A DNA stretch of 38,232 nt from Clostridia bacterium (lineage in GTDB: Bacteria > Bacillota > Clostridia > Christensenellales > Aristaeellaceae): assembly GCA_030535375.1 (NCBI GenBank), contig JAUNJB010000008.1, positions 1 through 38,232 on the forward strand, in the 5' to 3' direction. Below, in pieces: positions 1 to 7,786 of this stretch. The number at the start of each line of letters is the position of its first letter. Positions within the stretch are counted from its first letter, which is position 1. Below the pieces are notes generated by a model. It saw only the letters and a program-made list of their open reading frames with translations. It was not told the DNA's origin and searched no databases. The translations under genes and the position numbers were made by a program.

Positions 1-2
1 GC

Positions 3-533
3 CGCTATGCCATCCGCATCAACGGCGGCACGCTGCTGCATGAGGTGCTGCACGATCTGGGGGCGGACGGCAAGACGAGGATCTACGACAAGTATGAGCC
101 GCAGCTGGGGCAGAAGGCCAGCCATGGCTGCGTCCGCATCCAGCGCCGCGAAAATGCCGAGGGCCAGAACATGGCCTGGCTGTGGAACAACCTGGAGCTC
201 AAGACCAAGGTGTTCATCTGGGATGACAAAGGGCGGGAAATGTACGATCCCGAATTGCCGGACGCGGATCTGCAGCTCTACCGCAATCCGAACGGCGGAA
301 GCAATTATCACCTGGATGCGAACTGTTCCGGCGTTAAATCGCAGTATCTGCCGCTGACGGGCGATTTCACTTACGGCGATCTGACGAGCGGGGAATTTGC
401 GAAGCTGACGCCCTGCGTCTACTGCGGCGCGCCGGCACGCCCGGAGACGCTCTACGAGCGCTACAAAGCGGCGGCGGAGGAAATCGGCGCGCAGCTTCCG
501 GATGATATTCTTGCACAATTCGGCCTGGAATGA
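3..533 (+). CDS. L,D-transpeptidase (YkuD family), 3' part only
   Basis: This is the C-terminal 176 codons of a YkuD-type L,D-transpeptidase; the N-terminus lies beyond the left edge. The family forms 3-3 peptidoglycan crosslinks outside the membrane through a catalytic cysteine. The signature SHGCVRI is visible, with the nucleophilic Cys codon at 129-131 and its His at 123-125. A segment rich in Trp, Asn and Lys follows, ending in KVFIWDD. After the catalytic domain there is an extra tail of about 85 residues. It contains YHLDANC, then CVYC (Cys codons 324-326, 414-416 and 423-425, His 309-311), a spacing that resembles a small metal-binding knuckle. The gene ends at TGA 531-533. The family call is firm; the role of the tail is unknown to me. 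Confidence 0.88.
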   Translation, partial: RYAIRINGGTLLHEVLHDLGADGKTRIYDKYEPQLGQKASHGCVRIQRRENAEGQNMAWLWNNLELKTKVFIWDDKGREMYDPELPDADLQLYRNPNGGSNYHLDANCSGVKSQYLPLTGDFTYGDLTSGEFAKLTPCVYCGAPARPETLYERYKAAAEEIGAQLPDDILAQFGLE

Positions 534-641
534 CGGCGCGCGGAGCGGGACAATATTGATGCACAATCGAAATTTTCAGTATGCGTTTTTTGTCTTAAAA
601 AATAGAATTGGCGTGTAATTTGCATTTTTGAAATATAATAC

Positions 642-670
642 TTGCAAATTGGCAGAAGGTGTGTTATACT
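642..670 (+). promoter_or_regulatory. sigma-70 type promoter P1 upstream of the ABC importer
   Basis: TTGCAA at 642-647 and TATACT at 665-670 are separated by 17 bases. Transcription should begin near 677, which falls inside the 5' arm of the hairpin at 672-703. Confidence 0.6.
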
Positions 671-671
671 G

Positions 672-703
672 AACCCACAACGTTTCAAAAGGCGTTGTGG
701 GTT
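672..703 (+). terminator. 11-bp hairpin, terminator or 5'-end stem
   Basis: Bases 672-682 pair perfectly with 693-703 (11 bp, loop of 10), followed by a short T-containing tail. For transcripts coming from the transpeptidase gene this would act as a Rho-independent terminator. For transcripts starting at P1 most of it would sit at the very 5' end as a protective stem. Both uses are inferred. Confidence 0.5.
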
Positions 704-750
704 TTGCATTTTCAGGCGGTTTTTTCACCGGCACTGACCCGATTGGCGTT

Positions 751-778
751 TTGCTTGGAATGAACAGAACGATATGAT
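751..778 (+). promoter_or_regulatory. promoter P2 for the ABC importer operon
   Basis: TTGCTT at 751-756 and TATGAT at 773-778 are 16 bases apart. The predicted start near 785 gives a leader of about 50 nt before the TTG start codon at 837. Confidence 0.5.
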
Positions 779-836
779 ATAGTAAATCCTATAACGAATA
801 TTTGGATATATGCTTTGGATGTAGGAGGAGTTCCCG

Positions 837-1559
837 TTGATTAAGCTCAAGAACGTTCATAAAAAGTTTGGCCACCTGGAGGTGCTCAAGGGCATCGATC
901 TGGAGGTGGCCAAGGGGGAAAAGCTGGTCATCATCGGGCCGAGCGGCTCGGGCAAGAGCACGCTGATCCGGTGCATGAACGGTCTTGAGGAGGTCACCAG
1001 CGGAGAAGTGTACATCGACGGGCAGCTCATGACGCACAAGACGCGCGCGGCCCTCAACAGACAGTATTCCTCGATGGTCTTCCAGCAGTTCAATCTCTAT
1101 CCGCACCTGACGGTCATGGAAAACCTGACGCTTGCACCCATCAAGCTCAAAAAGATTCCCAAGGCCGAGGCCGAGGATTTGGCGATGATCAATCTGAAGC
1201 GCGTCGGCCTCGCGCAGAAGGCGAACGTATATCCGACGACGCTCTCCGGCGGCCAGCAGCAGCGCATCGCCATCGCCCGGTCGCTCACGATGAAAAACCC
1301 CGTGATCTACTTTGACGAACCGACCTCCGCGCTTGACCCTGAGATGGTGCAGGAAGTGCTGGATATCATGGTGGAGCTTGGCCACGACAATATCACGATG
1401 GTCGTGGTCACCCATGAGATGGGCTTTGCCCGCGAGGTCGCCGACCGCGTGGTCTTCTGTGACGGCGGCTATATCCTGGAGCAGGGTACGCCGGAGCACT
1501 TCTTCACCAATCCGGAGAACGAGAGGACGAAGGCGTTCCTTTCGAAGATTCTCCGGTGA
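837..1559 (+). CDS. glnQ: polar amino-acid ABC transporter, ATP-binding subunit (GlnQ/HisP type)
   Basis: This 240-residue cytoplasmic ATPase energises the importer encoded by the next three genes. All ABC motifs are present: Walker A GPSGSGKS (about residues 34-41), the Q-loop in VFQQFNL, the signature LSGGQQQR, Walker B VIYFDEP and the switch histidine in VVTHEMGFA. The length is normal for the polar amino-acid uptake family. The start is a TTG at 837 placed 8 bases after AGGAGG (823-828); no better start is in frame. The symbol is a family label, because the substrate cannot be read from the ATPase. It is the first gene of its operon. Confidence 0.93.
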   Translation: MIKLKNVHKKFGHLEVLKGIDLEVAKGEKLVIIGPSGSGKSTLIRCMNGLEEVTSGEVYIDGQLMTHKTRAALNRQYSSMVFQQFNLYPHLTVMENLTLAPIKLKKIPKAEAEDLAMINLKRVGLAQKANVYPTTLSGGQQQRIAIARSLTMKNPVIYFDEPTSALDPEMVQEVLDIMVELGHDNITMVVVTHEMGFAREVADRVVFCDGGYILEQGTPEHFFTNPENERTKAFLSKILR

Positions 1560-1584
1560 GGGGCGGCTTGAAAGGCAGCGAGAG

Positions 1585-1603
1585 TAACCGCATTGTGCGG
1601 TTA
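1585..1603 (+). promoter_or_regulatory. intercistronic hairpin between ATPase and binding-protein genes
   Basis: Bases 1585-1592 pair with 1596-1603 around a 3-base loop (8 bp). There is no T-run, so an mRNA-stabilising or processing stem in front of the binding-protein message is more likely than termination. Confidence 0.45.
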
Positions 1604-1634
1604 TGATAAACCGATCAACAAGGAGGACATGATG

Positions 1635-2420
1635 ATGAAAAAGATTTTTGCTCTTGCTCTGGCGCTGTGCATGGTGTGCGGCCTGGCCGCGGCTTCTGCG
1701 GAAGGCACCTTCCGCGTGGGCGTGAAGCAGGATGTGTATGGCTTCGGTTATCTCGATGAGACGACCGGCGAATACTCCGGCATGGAGGTTGATCTGGGCG
1801 CCATGATCGCCGAAGAACTCGGCTATGATGACGTGGAGTACACCACCGTTACCGCCGCGACCCGCGGACAGATGCTTGACAACGACGAGCTTGACTGCGT
1901 GATCGCAACATTCACCATCAAGCCGGAGCGCAAGGAGAGCTGGGATTTCTCCACGCCGTATTACATCGACGCCGTGACCGTGCTGATCAAGACGGATTCC
2001 GGCATCACCGATCTGTCCGGCCTCAAGGATAAGGTCGTCGGCGTGTCCACCGGCTCCACCTCCGCCAAGGCTCTGGCCACTGCGATGGCCGACGCGGGCG
2101 TGATCGACGCGTTCGATGCGGATACCTTTGAGATCGCGACCTTCAAGAGCGGCGTCTCCTTCAAGGAGTTCGACGATTATCCGGCCATCTCCCTGGCGCT
2201 GGACGCGGGCGATGTCGACGCCTTCTGCGTGGACAAGTCCATCCTGGCCAACTACAAGACCGCTGACCGCAGCTTCATCGCGGATTCCTTCTCCCCGCAG
2301 GAGTATGGCGTGGCGACCAAGAAGGGCTCCGAGCTCTCCGCCAAGATTGAAGAGCTGATCACCGGCTGGCTGGCCGACGGCACCATCGACGCGATGATCG
2401 CCGAGTGGGGCCTCGAATAA
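1635..2420 (+). CDS. extracellular polar amino-acid binding protein
   Basis: This is a family-3 solute-binding protein (261 residues from this start) that captures a polar amino acid for the importer. A signal peptide is clear: MKK, a hydrophobic stretch, and a likely signal-peptidase-I site ASA|EG near residue 23. The mature part has the family pattern: FRVGVK at its start, GMEVDLGAMIAEELG, the substrate-pocket region ATFTIKPERKESWDFSTPYY, and the hinge stretch KDKVVGVSTGSTS. Three in-frame ATGs lie at 1629, 1632 and 1635; 1635 has the best spacing (8) from AGGAGG 1621-1626. There is a Cys in the signal peptide, but the residues before it do not make a lipobox, which is unusual for a monoderm. 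Glutamine, glutamate or a similar amino acid is the likely ligand, not proven. Confidence 0.92.
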   Translation: MKKIFALALALCMVCGLAAASAEGTFRVGVKQDVYGFGYLDETTGEYSGMEVDLGAMIAEELGYDDVEYTTVTAATRGQMLDNDELDCVIATFTIKPERKESWDFSTPYYIDAVTVLIKTDSGITDLSGLKDKVVGVSTGSTSAKALATAMADAGVIDAFDADTFEIATFKSGVSFKEFDDYPAISLALDAGDVDAFCVDKSILANYKTADRSFIADSFSPQEYGVATKKGSELSAKIEELITGWLADGTIDAMIAEWGLE

Positions 2421-2441
2421 TCCGGAATTGAACTGACGCAG

Positions 2442-2483
2442 GTTGGGGCGGCGAGCCGGATCAGGCTTTCGCCCCAACTTTTT
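2442..2483 (+). terminator. Rho-independent terminator inside the ABC operon
   Basis: Bases 2442-2450 pair with 2470-2478 (9 bp, GC-rich) with an inner AGCC/GGCT pairing, followed by five T at 2479-2483. It lies between the binding-protein and permease genes, so it probably keeps permease expression below that of the binding protein. Confidence 0.75.
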
Positions 2484-2583
2484 ACCCTTGAAAAACCAAA
2501 CCGCATCCCGTCTCTGTCCGCGCGGCGGGAATGGGAAGACGGGCGGGCGAGGGCAGCTTTGAGACGAAATGAGGCTTGATGAC

Positions 2584-3315
2584 ATGGGAACCGTATTCAG
2601 CGCAAAGGCATGGGCGACCGTCTGGCAGTACCGCGCCACCTTCCTTAATGGCCTGATCAACACGCTGGAAAGCGCGGTGGTGGGCCTGTTGATTGCGATG
2701 GTGATCGGATTTACGCTGGGACTGATGGCGACAAGCGGCAGGAAGCTGCTGAGGGGAATCGCCCGTGTGTACGTGGAGTTTTTCCAGAACACGCCGCTGA
2801 TCCTCCAGGTTTGCTTCCTATATTATGCGCTGGCGTATTCCGGCATCAAAATCACGGTGGTCATGGTGGGCTTCATCTCGCTGGGGCTGTATCACGGCGC
2901 ATACGTGGCCGAGGTGGTGCGCGCGGGCATCCAGTCCATTCCATTCGGCCAGTTCGACGCGGCGCATTCCCAGGGCTTTGGCTATGTGGATACGATGCGC
3001 CACATCATCCTGCCGCAGACGGTCAAGATCATCCTGCCGCCGATGGTCAACCAGGTGGTGGCCCTGATCAAGAACACGTCCTGCCTGTACATCATAGGCG
3101 GGGCCGACCTGATTGCGACCACCTATAACTTTGTCACGGGTGAAAGCACGGGCGGCGCGTATGGCCCGGCGTATCTGGTCGGCGGCATGCTGTTCTTCCT
3201 GGTCTGCTATCCGCTCTCGCTGATGGCGGGACGCTGGGAAAGGAAGCTCAAAGAGCGGGATAAGATCACCGTTGCACCGGAGACGACGGACGAGGGGAAG
3301 GGGGCTGAGGCGTGA
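2584..3315 (+). CDS. polar amino-acid ABC transporter permease 1
   Basis: This is an integral membrane permease of the HisM/GlnP family (243 residues from this start). It has several hydrophobic segments, for example around TLESAVVGLLIAMVIGF and the stretch after LILQVCFLYYAL. The cytoplasmic EAA-type loop that docks on the ATPase is GQFDAAHSQGFG followed by ILPQTVKIILPP. The family hallmark VEFFQNTPLILQ is present near residue 62. An ATG at 2569 would add five residues; I prefer 2584 because GAGG at 2571-2574 is correctly spaced for it, but both are possible. It overlaps permease 2 by the stop/start sequence TGATG, indicating translational coupling and a heterodimeric channel. Confidence 0.9.
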   Translation: MGTVFSAKAWATVWQYRATFLNGLINTLESAVVGLLIAMVIGFTLGLMATSGRKLLRGIARVYVEFFQNTPLILQVCFLYYALAYSGIKITVVMVGFISLGLYHGAYVAEVVRAGIQSIPFGQFDAAHSQGFGYVDTMRHIILPQTVKIILPPMVNQVVALIKNTSCLYIIGGADLIATTYNFVTGESTGGAYGPAYLVGGMLFFLVCYPLSLMAGRWERKLKERDKITVAPETTDEGKGAEA

Positions 3316-4100
3316 TGGACAAGTTCATGGTGGATTTGCAGGGGAGCCTGGGCATCCTCAAGAATCCGGATGTGCTCAGCTACCTGCTTCAGGGCCTCCT
3401 GTTCACGATTGGCATTTCGGTGATTACGATTGTGCTGAGCCTGATCATTGGCGCCGTGCTGGCGCTGGTGCGCAATTACTGCACGAGCGGCCCGGCGAGG
3501 ATTCTGCGGTCAGTCGCTTCGGCATACATCGAGCTGTTTCGCAATACGCCGCTGATGCTGTGGATGTTTATCTGCTTTGTGATGTGCCCGGCGCCGGCGG
3601 TTTCCAAGGCGTTTGCGGAGATGCTGGGATTCACGTCGACCGTGGCGGTGAAGACGCTGTTCAAGGCGATCGTCGCTTTCACGCTGTTTACCTCGGCGAT
3701 CATGGCGGAGATCATCCGCGGCGGCCTCAATTCCGTGGCGCGCGGCCAGTTTGAGGCGGCATATTCGCAGGGATTCGGCACCATGCAGACCATGACGCTG
3801 ATTGTGCTCCCGCAGGCGTTCCGCAACATCATTCCGACGCTGCTTTCCCAGATGATCACCACCATCAAGGACTCCAGCTACATGGCCAGCCTGGTTACCG
3901 TGGAGCTGATGGCCCGCACAAAGCTGATCATCAGCAAGGCCAACTCCTACAACGGCACGTGGGTGGACCGCTTTGATCGCGGCACGATCAACGTAACCGA
4001 TGTATTCGTGCTCTTTGGCTTTGCGTTTCTCGTCTACTTCGCGATCAACTTCACATTGTCTTGTATCGTCAGAAGGATGAGGAGCCGAAAACGGGCGTAA
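3315..4100 (+). CDS. polar amino-acid ABC transporter permease 2
   Basis: The second permease half (261 residues) pairs with the preceding gene product to form the membrane pore. It shows the same hallmarks: IELFRNTPLMLWMF, the docking loop GQFEAAYSQGFG and VLPQAFRNIIPTLLSQMI. A short loop between the last helices (NGTWVDRFDRGTINVT) is longer than in permease 1. The ATG at 3315 shares one base with the upstream stop codon; a GTG at 3312 is an alternative. The C-terminus is basic (RRMRSRKRA), as expected for a cytoplasmic end. It is the last gene of the importer operon. Confidence 0.9.
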   Translation: MDKFMVDLQGSLGILKNPDVLSYLLQGLLFTIGISVITIVLSLIIGAVLALVRNYCTSGPARILRSVASAYIELFRNTPLMLWMFICFVMCPAPAVSKAFAEMLGFTSTVAVKTLFKAIVAFTLFTSAIMAEIIRGGLNSVARGQFEAAYSQGFGTMQTMTLIVLPQAFRNIIPTLLSQMITTIKDSSYMASLVTVELMARTKLIISKANSYNGTWVDRFDRGTINVTDVFVLFGFAFLVYFAINFTLSCIVRRMRSRKRA

Positions 4101-4111
4101 ATCATCTTCAC

Positions 4112-4139
4112 AGGGGCTTCCGAAAAGGAGGCCCCTTTT
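4112..4139 (+). terminator. Rho-independent terminator of the ABC importer operon
   Basis: Bases 4112-4121 pair with 4127-4136 (10 bp with one G-T wobble) around a 5-base GAAAA loop, followed by TTTT. It starts 11 bases after the permease stop codon. Confidence 0.9.
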
Positions 4140-4530
4140 GCGTGGCCGGATGAAAAATAGGCCGGACGTCTGACGACTGACGAGATGAGAGAAAACGCTT
4201 TAAAGCGATAAAGCGATGATGTGAAATGGAGGAAAAACGGGCAGGAGAGCATAGAAGACGGAAATTTAATTGTGCAATATGACGAAAAATGGGCGGTTGA
4301 CCGGGCTGAAATTGGGTGAAACTTTTATCAAAACGACGATGAAACGCGTGGATGAGTGGGCATGATTTGCTGGAATGAAACGCGTGGATGAGTGGATATG
4401 GTAAGGGCGATTGAAGGAAATTTCAGGAAGGGGGAAAATGCTTGAAACGGCTTGATTTTTTGCGGGAATCGCAGCGAAGGGGGAGAAAAGAAAAAGTTTC
4501 AAAATTTCGAAAAAAATTTCAAAATAGGGC
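4140..4530 (+). other. AT-rich gene-free stretch before the S10 operon
   Basis: I see no gene in these roughly 390 bases. They hold a 12-bp perfect palindrome (4196-4207), two identical 21-base direct repeats (4339-4359 and 4375-4395), and a run of A/T tracts from about 4485 to 4530 just upstream of the rpsJ promoter, which looks like an UP element for the RNA polymerase alpha subunit. Confidence 0.6.
4339..4395 (+). repeat. pair of 21-bp direct repeats
   Basis: Bases 4339-4359 and 4375-4395 are identical over 21 positions; their starts are 36 bp apart, with a 15-bp spacer. Each contains the core GAAACGCGTGGATGAG. The copies sit on one DNA face spacing of about 3.4 helical turns, 136 bp upstream of the rpsJ -35 element. 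A regulator-binding site or a slipped duplication are both possible. Confidence 0.85.
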
Positions 4531-4559
4531 TTGCATATTTTTGAAAAATAGAATATAAT
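4531..4559 (+). promoter_or_regulatory. strong promoter of the S10-spc-alpha operon
   Basis: TTGCAT at 4531-4536 and a perfect TATAAT at 4554-4559 are spaced by 17 bases, with A/T tracts immediately upstream. Transcription should begin near 4566, giving a leader of about 155 nt before rpsJ. Confidence 0.85.
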
Positions 4560-4565
4560 GATGCA

Positions 4566-4720
4566 GATGTCTGCAAAGGGGATGAAGTGACAGATTGCTC
4601 ACTGGCCGGTGAGGGAACTGCCATGGACCATGTCCGCCAATCGGACGACGGCTCAAGAATCCGTCATGCAGGGCAACAGCCAAGCAAGTCGTACTTGAGT
4701 ACGAACAAGGAGGAAAAGAA
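4566..4720 (+). promoter_or_regulatory. structured 5' leader of the S10 operon
   Basis: The predicted leader has four consecutive small stems: 4598-4602/4609-4613, 4632-4636/4642-4646, 4647-4651/4661-4665 and 4690-4694/4699-4703. The ribosome-binding site AAGGAGG (4708-4714) follows the last one. Leaders of ribosomal-protein operons are often autoregulated by one of their products (L4 in gamma-proteobacteria); I do not recognise a known consensus here. Confidence 0.45.
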
Positions 4721-5029
4721 ATGGCCAGCAAGAAAATCCGCATCAAGCTCTGGGCTTACGAGCACAGCCTCGTTGACCAGGCTGCTGAGCGCATCGTCGA
4801 GACCGCTCGCCGCACCGGTTCCAAGGTGTCCGGCCCGATCCCGCTGCCCACTGAGAAGGAAGTGGTGACGATCCTGCGCGCACCGCACAAGTACAAGGAT
4901 TCCCGCGAACAGTTCGAGCAGCGCACGCACAAGCGTCTGATCGACGTTCAGAACCCGACTCGCGCCACCTTTGACGCGATGGAGAAGCTCGATCTCCCCG
5001 CTGGTGTGGAAATCGAGATCAAACTGTGA
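4721..5029 (+). CDS. rpsJ: ribosomal protein S10 (uS10)
   Basis: S10 is a small-subunit head protein and, as NusE, part of antitermination complexes. The 102-residue length is standard. The start [19 protein letters not shown] and the conserved core [17 protein letters not shown] plus [13 protein letters not shown] identify it. It opens the ribosomal block directly after the leader and a strong AAGGAGG site. Confidence 0.98.
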   Translation: MASKKIRIKLWAYEHSLVDQAAERIVETARRTGSKVSGPIPLPTEKEVVTILRAPHKYKDSREQFEQRTHKRLIDVQNPTRATFDAMEKLDLPAGVEIEIKL

Positions 5030-5046
5030 TCAGGAGGTAAGATGAG

Positions 5047-5688
5047 ATGAAGAAAGGTATCGTCGGCAAGAAGATCGGCATGACGCAGATCTTTACCGAG
5101 GACGGCCGCCTGATCCCGGTCACCGTCATCGAGGCGGGCCCCTGCCCGGTTGTCCAGAAGAAGACGGTGGAAAACGATGGCTATGAGGCTATCCAGGTCG
5201 GCTTTGACGCTTATGCCCCCAACCGTGTTGAGAAGCTGGTCAACAAGCCCATCAAGGGCCACTTCGCCAAGGCGAATGTCGCCCCCTGCCGCAAGCTGCG
5301 CGAGCTGCGCCTTGACGATTGCTCCGCTTATAATGTGGGCGATGAGGTGAAGGTCGACGTGTTCGCCGCCGGTGACAAGGTCGACGTGACCGGCACGTCC
5401 AAGGGCCACGGCTTCACCGGTGCGATCCAGCGCTGGAACCACCACACCGGCCCGATGGCGCACGGCTCCAAGTATCACCGCGGCGTGGGCTCCCTGAGCG
5501 CCAACTCCACGCCGTCCCGCGTGTTCAAGAACAAGAAGATGTCCGGCCACTACGGCGTCGACCGCGTCACGATCCAGAATCTGAGCGTTGTGCGCGTGGA
5601 CACCGAGCGCAACCTCCTGCTGGTCAGGGGTGCGGTGCCGGGTCCGAATGGCGGAACCCTTGTGATCCGCGATTCCGTCAAGGCCTGA
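5047..5688 (+). CDS. rplC: ribosomal protein L3 (uL3)
   Basis: L3 (213 residues, normal length) is an early-assembly large-subunit protein whose extension reaches the peptidyl-transferase centre. The N-terminus [18 protein letters not shown] and the loop [23 protein letters not shown] (split motif around residues 120-142), followed by HRGVGSLS, are diagnostic. The Gln in that loop is the residue methylated in some bacteria. The start at 5047 is 8 bases after AGGAGG; an ATG at 5042 is out of frame. Confidence 0.98.
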   Translation: MKKGIVGKKIGMTQIFTEDGRLIPVTVIEAGPCPVVQKKTVENDGYEAIQVGFDAYAPNRVEKLVNKPIKGHFAKANVAPCRKLRELRLDDCSAYNVGDEVKVDVFAAGDKVDVTGTSKGHGFTGAIQRWNHHTGPMAHGSKYHRGVGSLSANSTPSRVFKNKKMSGHYGVDRVTIQNLSVVRVDTERNLLLVRGAVPGPNGGTLVIRDSVKA

Positions 5689-5706
5689 TAAGGAGGAACC
5701 GTCACA

Positions 5707-6330
5707 ATGCCTAAGATTGCAATGCTGAATCAGGAAGGCGCCAAGGTCGGTGAGATCGAGCTGAGCGAAGCGATCTTCGCTTCCGAGATCAACGAGAGCG
5801 TCATCCACCTGGTCGTCCGCAGCCAGCTGGCCGCCAAGCGCCAGGGCACTCAGTCCGCCAAGACCCGCGGCGAGGTTCGCGGAGGCGGCCGTAAGATTTA
5901 TCGCCAGAAGGGCACCGGCAACGCGCGTCACCATGGCAACCGCGCTCCGCAGTTCACCCACGGCGGCGTCGTGTTCGCGCCGAAGCCCCGCGATTATGTC
6001 GTGAATGTTCCCAAGAAGGTCCGCCGCCTGGCTCTCAAGGGCGCGCTCACTTCGAAGGTGAACGAGGGCGAGATGATCGTGCTGGACAAGATTGCGCTGA
6101 CCGCGCCCAAGACCCGCGAGGTCGCCGCAATCCTCAAGAACCTGGGCGTGACCAAGAGCGCGCTGCTGGTTCTGGCCGGCCCGGACGACACCGTTACCCG
6201 CGCGTCCGCGAACATCGCGGGCCTGAAGACCGCTTACGTCAACACGATTAACGTGCTTGATATCCTCGGCAATGAGAAGTTCATCATCACCGAGGAAGCG
6301 GTCAAGCTCGTTGAGGAGGTTTACGCGTAA
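5707..6330 (+). CDS. rplD: ribosomal protein L4 (uL4)
   Basis: L4 (207 residues) lines the upper exit tunnel and, in Escherichia coli, represses its own operon. The globular start and the tunnel loop are visible: KTRGEVRGGGRKIYRQKGTG, then NARHHGNRAPQFTHGG. The second half contains KVRRLALKGALTSK. Its stop codon overlaps the rplW start by one base (TAATG), implying coupled translation. Confidence 0.97.
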   Translation: MPKIAMLNQEGAKVGEIELSEAIFASEINESVIHLVVRSQLAAKRQGTQSAKTRGEVRGGGRKIYRQKGTGNARHHGNRAPQFTHGGVVFAPKPRDYVVNVPKKVRRLALKGALTSKVNEGEMIVLDKIALTAPKTREVAAILKNLGVTKSALLVLAGPDDTVTRASANIAGLKTAYVNTINVLDILGNEKFIITEEAVKLVEEVYA

Positions 6331-6626
6331 TGAAGAATCCTCATGATATCATCCTCCGCCCCGTGCTGACGGAAAAGGCCTATGACGGCCTGGCGGACAA
6401 GCGCTACGTCTTTGAAGTGGCGATCAGCGCGAACAAGATCGAGATCAAGCAGGCTGTGGAAGCCGCCTTCGGCGTGAAGGTTGCCAGCGTAAACACCCTG
6501 CGCACCCTCGGCAAGATCAAGCGTCAGGGCCGCTATGCCGGCCGCACCCCCGAAATCAAGAAGGCTTACGTCACGCTCAAGGAAGACTCCAAGACCATCG
6601 AGTTCTTTGACGGCATGGCGCAGTAA
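6330..6626 (+). CDS. rplW: ribosomal protein L23 (uL23)
   Basis: L23 (98 residues) sits at the tunnel exit and docks trigger factor and signal recognition particle. Recognisable parts are IILRPVLTEKAYDGL at the N-terminus, YVFEVAISANKIEIKQAVE, and the basic loop GKIKRQGRYAGRTPEIKKA. It is coupled to rplD by a one-base overlap. Confidence 0.97.
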   Translation: MKNPHDIILRPVLTEKAYDGLADKRYVFEVAISANKIEIKQAVEAAFGVKVASVNTLRTLGKIKRQGRYAGRTPEIKKAYVTLKEDSKTIEFFDGMAQ

Positions 6627-6644
6627 TCAGGGAGGTTACAAGCA

Positions 6645-7478
6645 ATGGCTATTCGAGTTTATAAGCCGACTTCCCCGGCCAGACGTTTCATGTCGGTGCT
6701 CACTTTTGAGGAAGTCACCAAGACGAAGCCGGAAAAGTCCCTTCTGCAGACCAAGAAGAAGAACGCCGGCCGCAATAAGCAGGGAAAGATCACCGTTCGC
6801 CATCAGGGCGGCGGCAACAAGGTCAAGTACCGCGTGATCGACTTCAAGCGCAATAAGGACGGCGTGCCGGCCAAGGTCGCGTCTATCGAGTACGATCCGA
6901 ACCGCTCCGCGTTCATCGCGCTGCTCAACTACGCGGACGGCGAGAAGCGCTACATCCTGGCGCCGATCGACCTGAAGGTGGGCGATACCGTCATCAGCGG
7001 CGCTGAGGCGGACATCAAGCCGGGCAACTGCCTGCCGATCCGCAACATCCCGCTGGGCACGCTGATCCACAACGTGGAGATCGTTCCGGGCCGCGGCGGC
7101 CAGCTCGTCCGCAGCGCCGGCAACGCCGCGCAGCTGATGGCGAAGGAAGGCGCTAACGCGCAGGTCCGTCTGCCCTCCGGCGAGGTTCGCATGATCTCTA
7201 TGGACGCGAAGGCGACCATCGGCACCGTCGGCAATGCCGACCACAGCAACGTCCGCATCGGTAAGGCGGGCCGCTCCCGTCACATGGGCATCCGCCCGAC
7301 CGTCCGCGGCGTCGTCATGAACCCGTGCGATCACCCGCATGGCGGCGGCGAAGGCAAGAGCCCTGTCGGCCTGCCCGCGCCTGTCACCCCGTGGGGCAAG
7401 CCGGCTCTCGGCCTGAAGACCCGCAAGCACAAGAAGTACTCTGACAAGAAGATTGTCAAGCGTGCGGGCAAGAAGTAA
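6645..7478 (+). CDS. rplB: ribosomal protein L2 (uL2)
   Basis: L2 (277 residues, full length) supports peptidyl-transferase activity and subunit joining. The opening [20 protein letters not shown], the RNA-binding domain with [20 protein letters not shown], and the catalytic-centre region [20 protein letters not shown], with the highly conserved His, are all intact. The basic tail ends [16 protein letters not shown]. Confidence 0.98.
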   Translation: MAIRVYKPTSPARRFMSVLTFEEVTKTKPEKSLLQTKKKNAGRNKQGKITVRHQGGGNKVKYRVIDFKRNKDGVPAKVASIEYDPNRSAFIALLNYADGEKRYILAPIDLKVGDTVISGAEADIKPGNCLPIRNIPLGTLIHNVEIVPGRGGQLVRSAGNAAQLMAKEGANAQVRLPSGEVRMISMDAKATIGTVGNADHSNVRIGKAGRSRHMGIRPTVRGVVMNPCDHPHGGGEGKSPVGLPAPVTPWGKPALGLKTRKHKKYSDKKIVKRAGKK

Positions 7479-7493
7479 TAGGAGGACTCATCA

Positions 7494-7772
7494 ATGAGCA
7501 GATCGGTCAAGAAGGGCCCCTATGTAGCTGCTAAGCTGCTCAAGAGGGTCGAGGAAATGAACGAATCCGGCAAGAAGAGCGTGCTCAAGACCTGGAGCCG
7601 CGCGTCCACCATCTTCCCCCAGATGGTTGGCCACACCATCGCGGTGCACGACGGCCGCAAGCATGTGCCGGTTTACATCGTGGAAGAAATGGTTGGTCAC
7701 AAGCTGGGTGAGTTCGCCCCGACGCGTACCTTCAAGGGTCACGCCGGTGAGAGCGCCAGCGGCCGCAAGTAA
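7494..7772 (+). CDS. rpsS: ribosomal protein S19 (uS19)
   Basis: S19 (92 residues) forms a head complex with S13 near the A site. [10 protein letters not shown] at the start, [20 protein letters not shown] and [13 protein letters not shown] near the end are family signatures. The gene lies 15 bases after rplB with its own AGGAGG. Confidence 0.98.
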   Translation: MSRSVKKGPYVAAKLLKRVEEMNESGKKSVLKTWSRASTIFPQMVGHTIAVHDGRKHVPVYIVEEMVGHKLGEFAPTRTFKGHAGESASGRK

Positions 7773-7786
7773 AGGAGTGAAATCGC

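Larger units (their letters stand above)
534..836 (+). other. gene-free spacer with two promoters and a hairpin
   Basis: About 300 AT-rich bases separate the transpeptidase from the ABC importer. I see no gene here. The content is a promoter at 642-670, a hairpin at 672-703 and a second promoter at 751-778, all described separately. No T-box or riboswitch consensus was recognised. Confidence 0.6.

Noticed and set aside
671-710. T-box or attenuator for the amino-acid importer
   Set aside because: No specifier domain or T-box consensus; the structure is a simple 11-bp hairpin.
4339-4395. Start of a CRISPR array
   Set aside because: Only two repeats with a 15-base spacer, no further copies and no cas genes.
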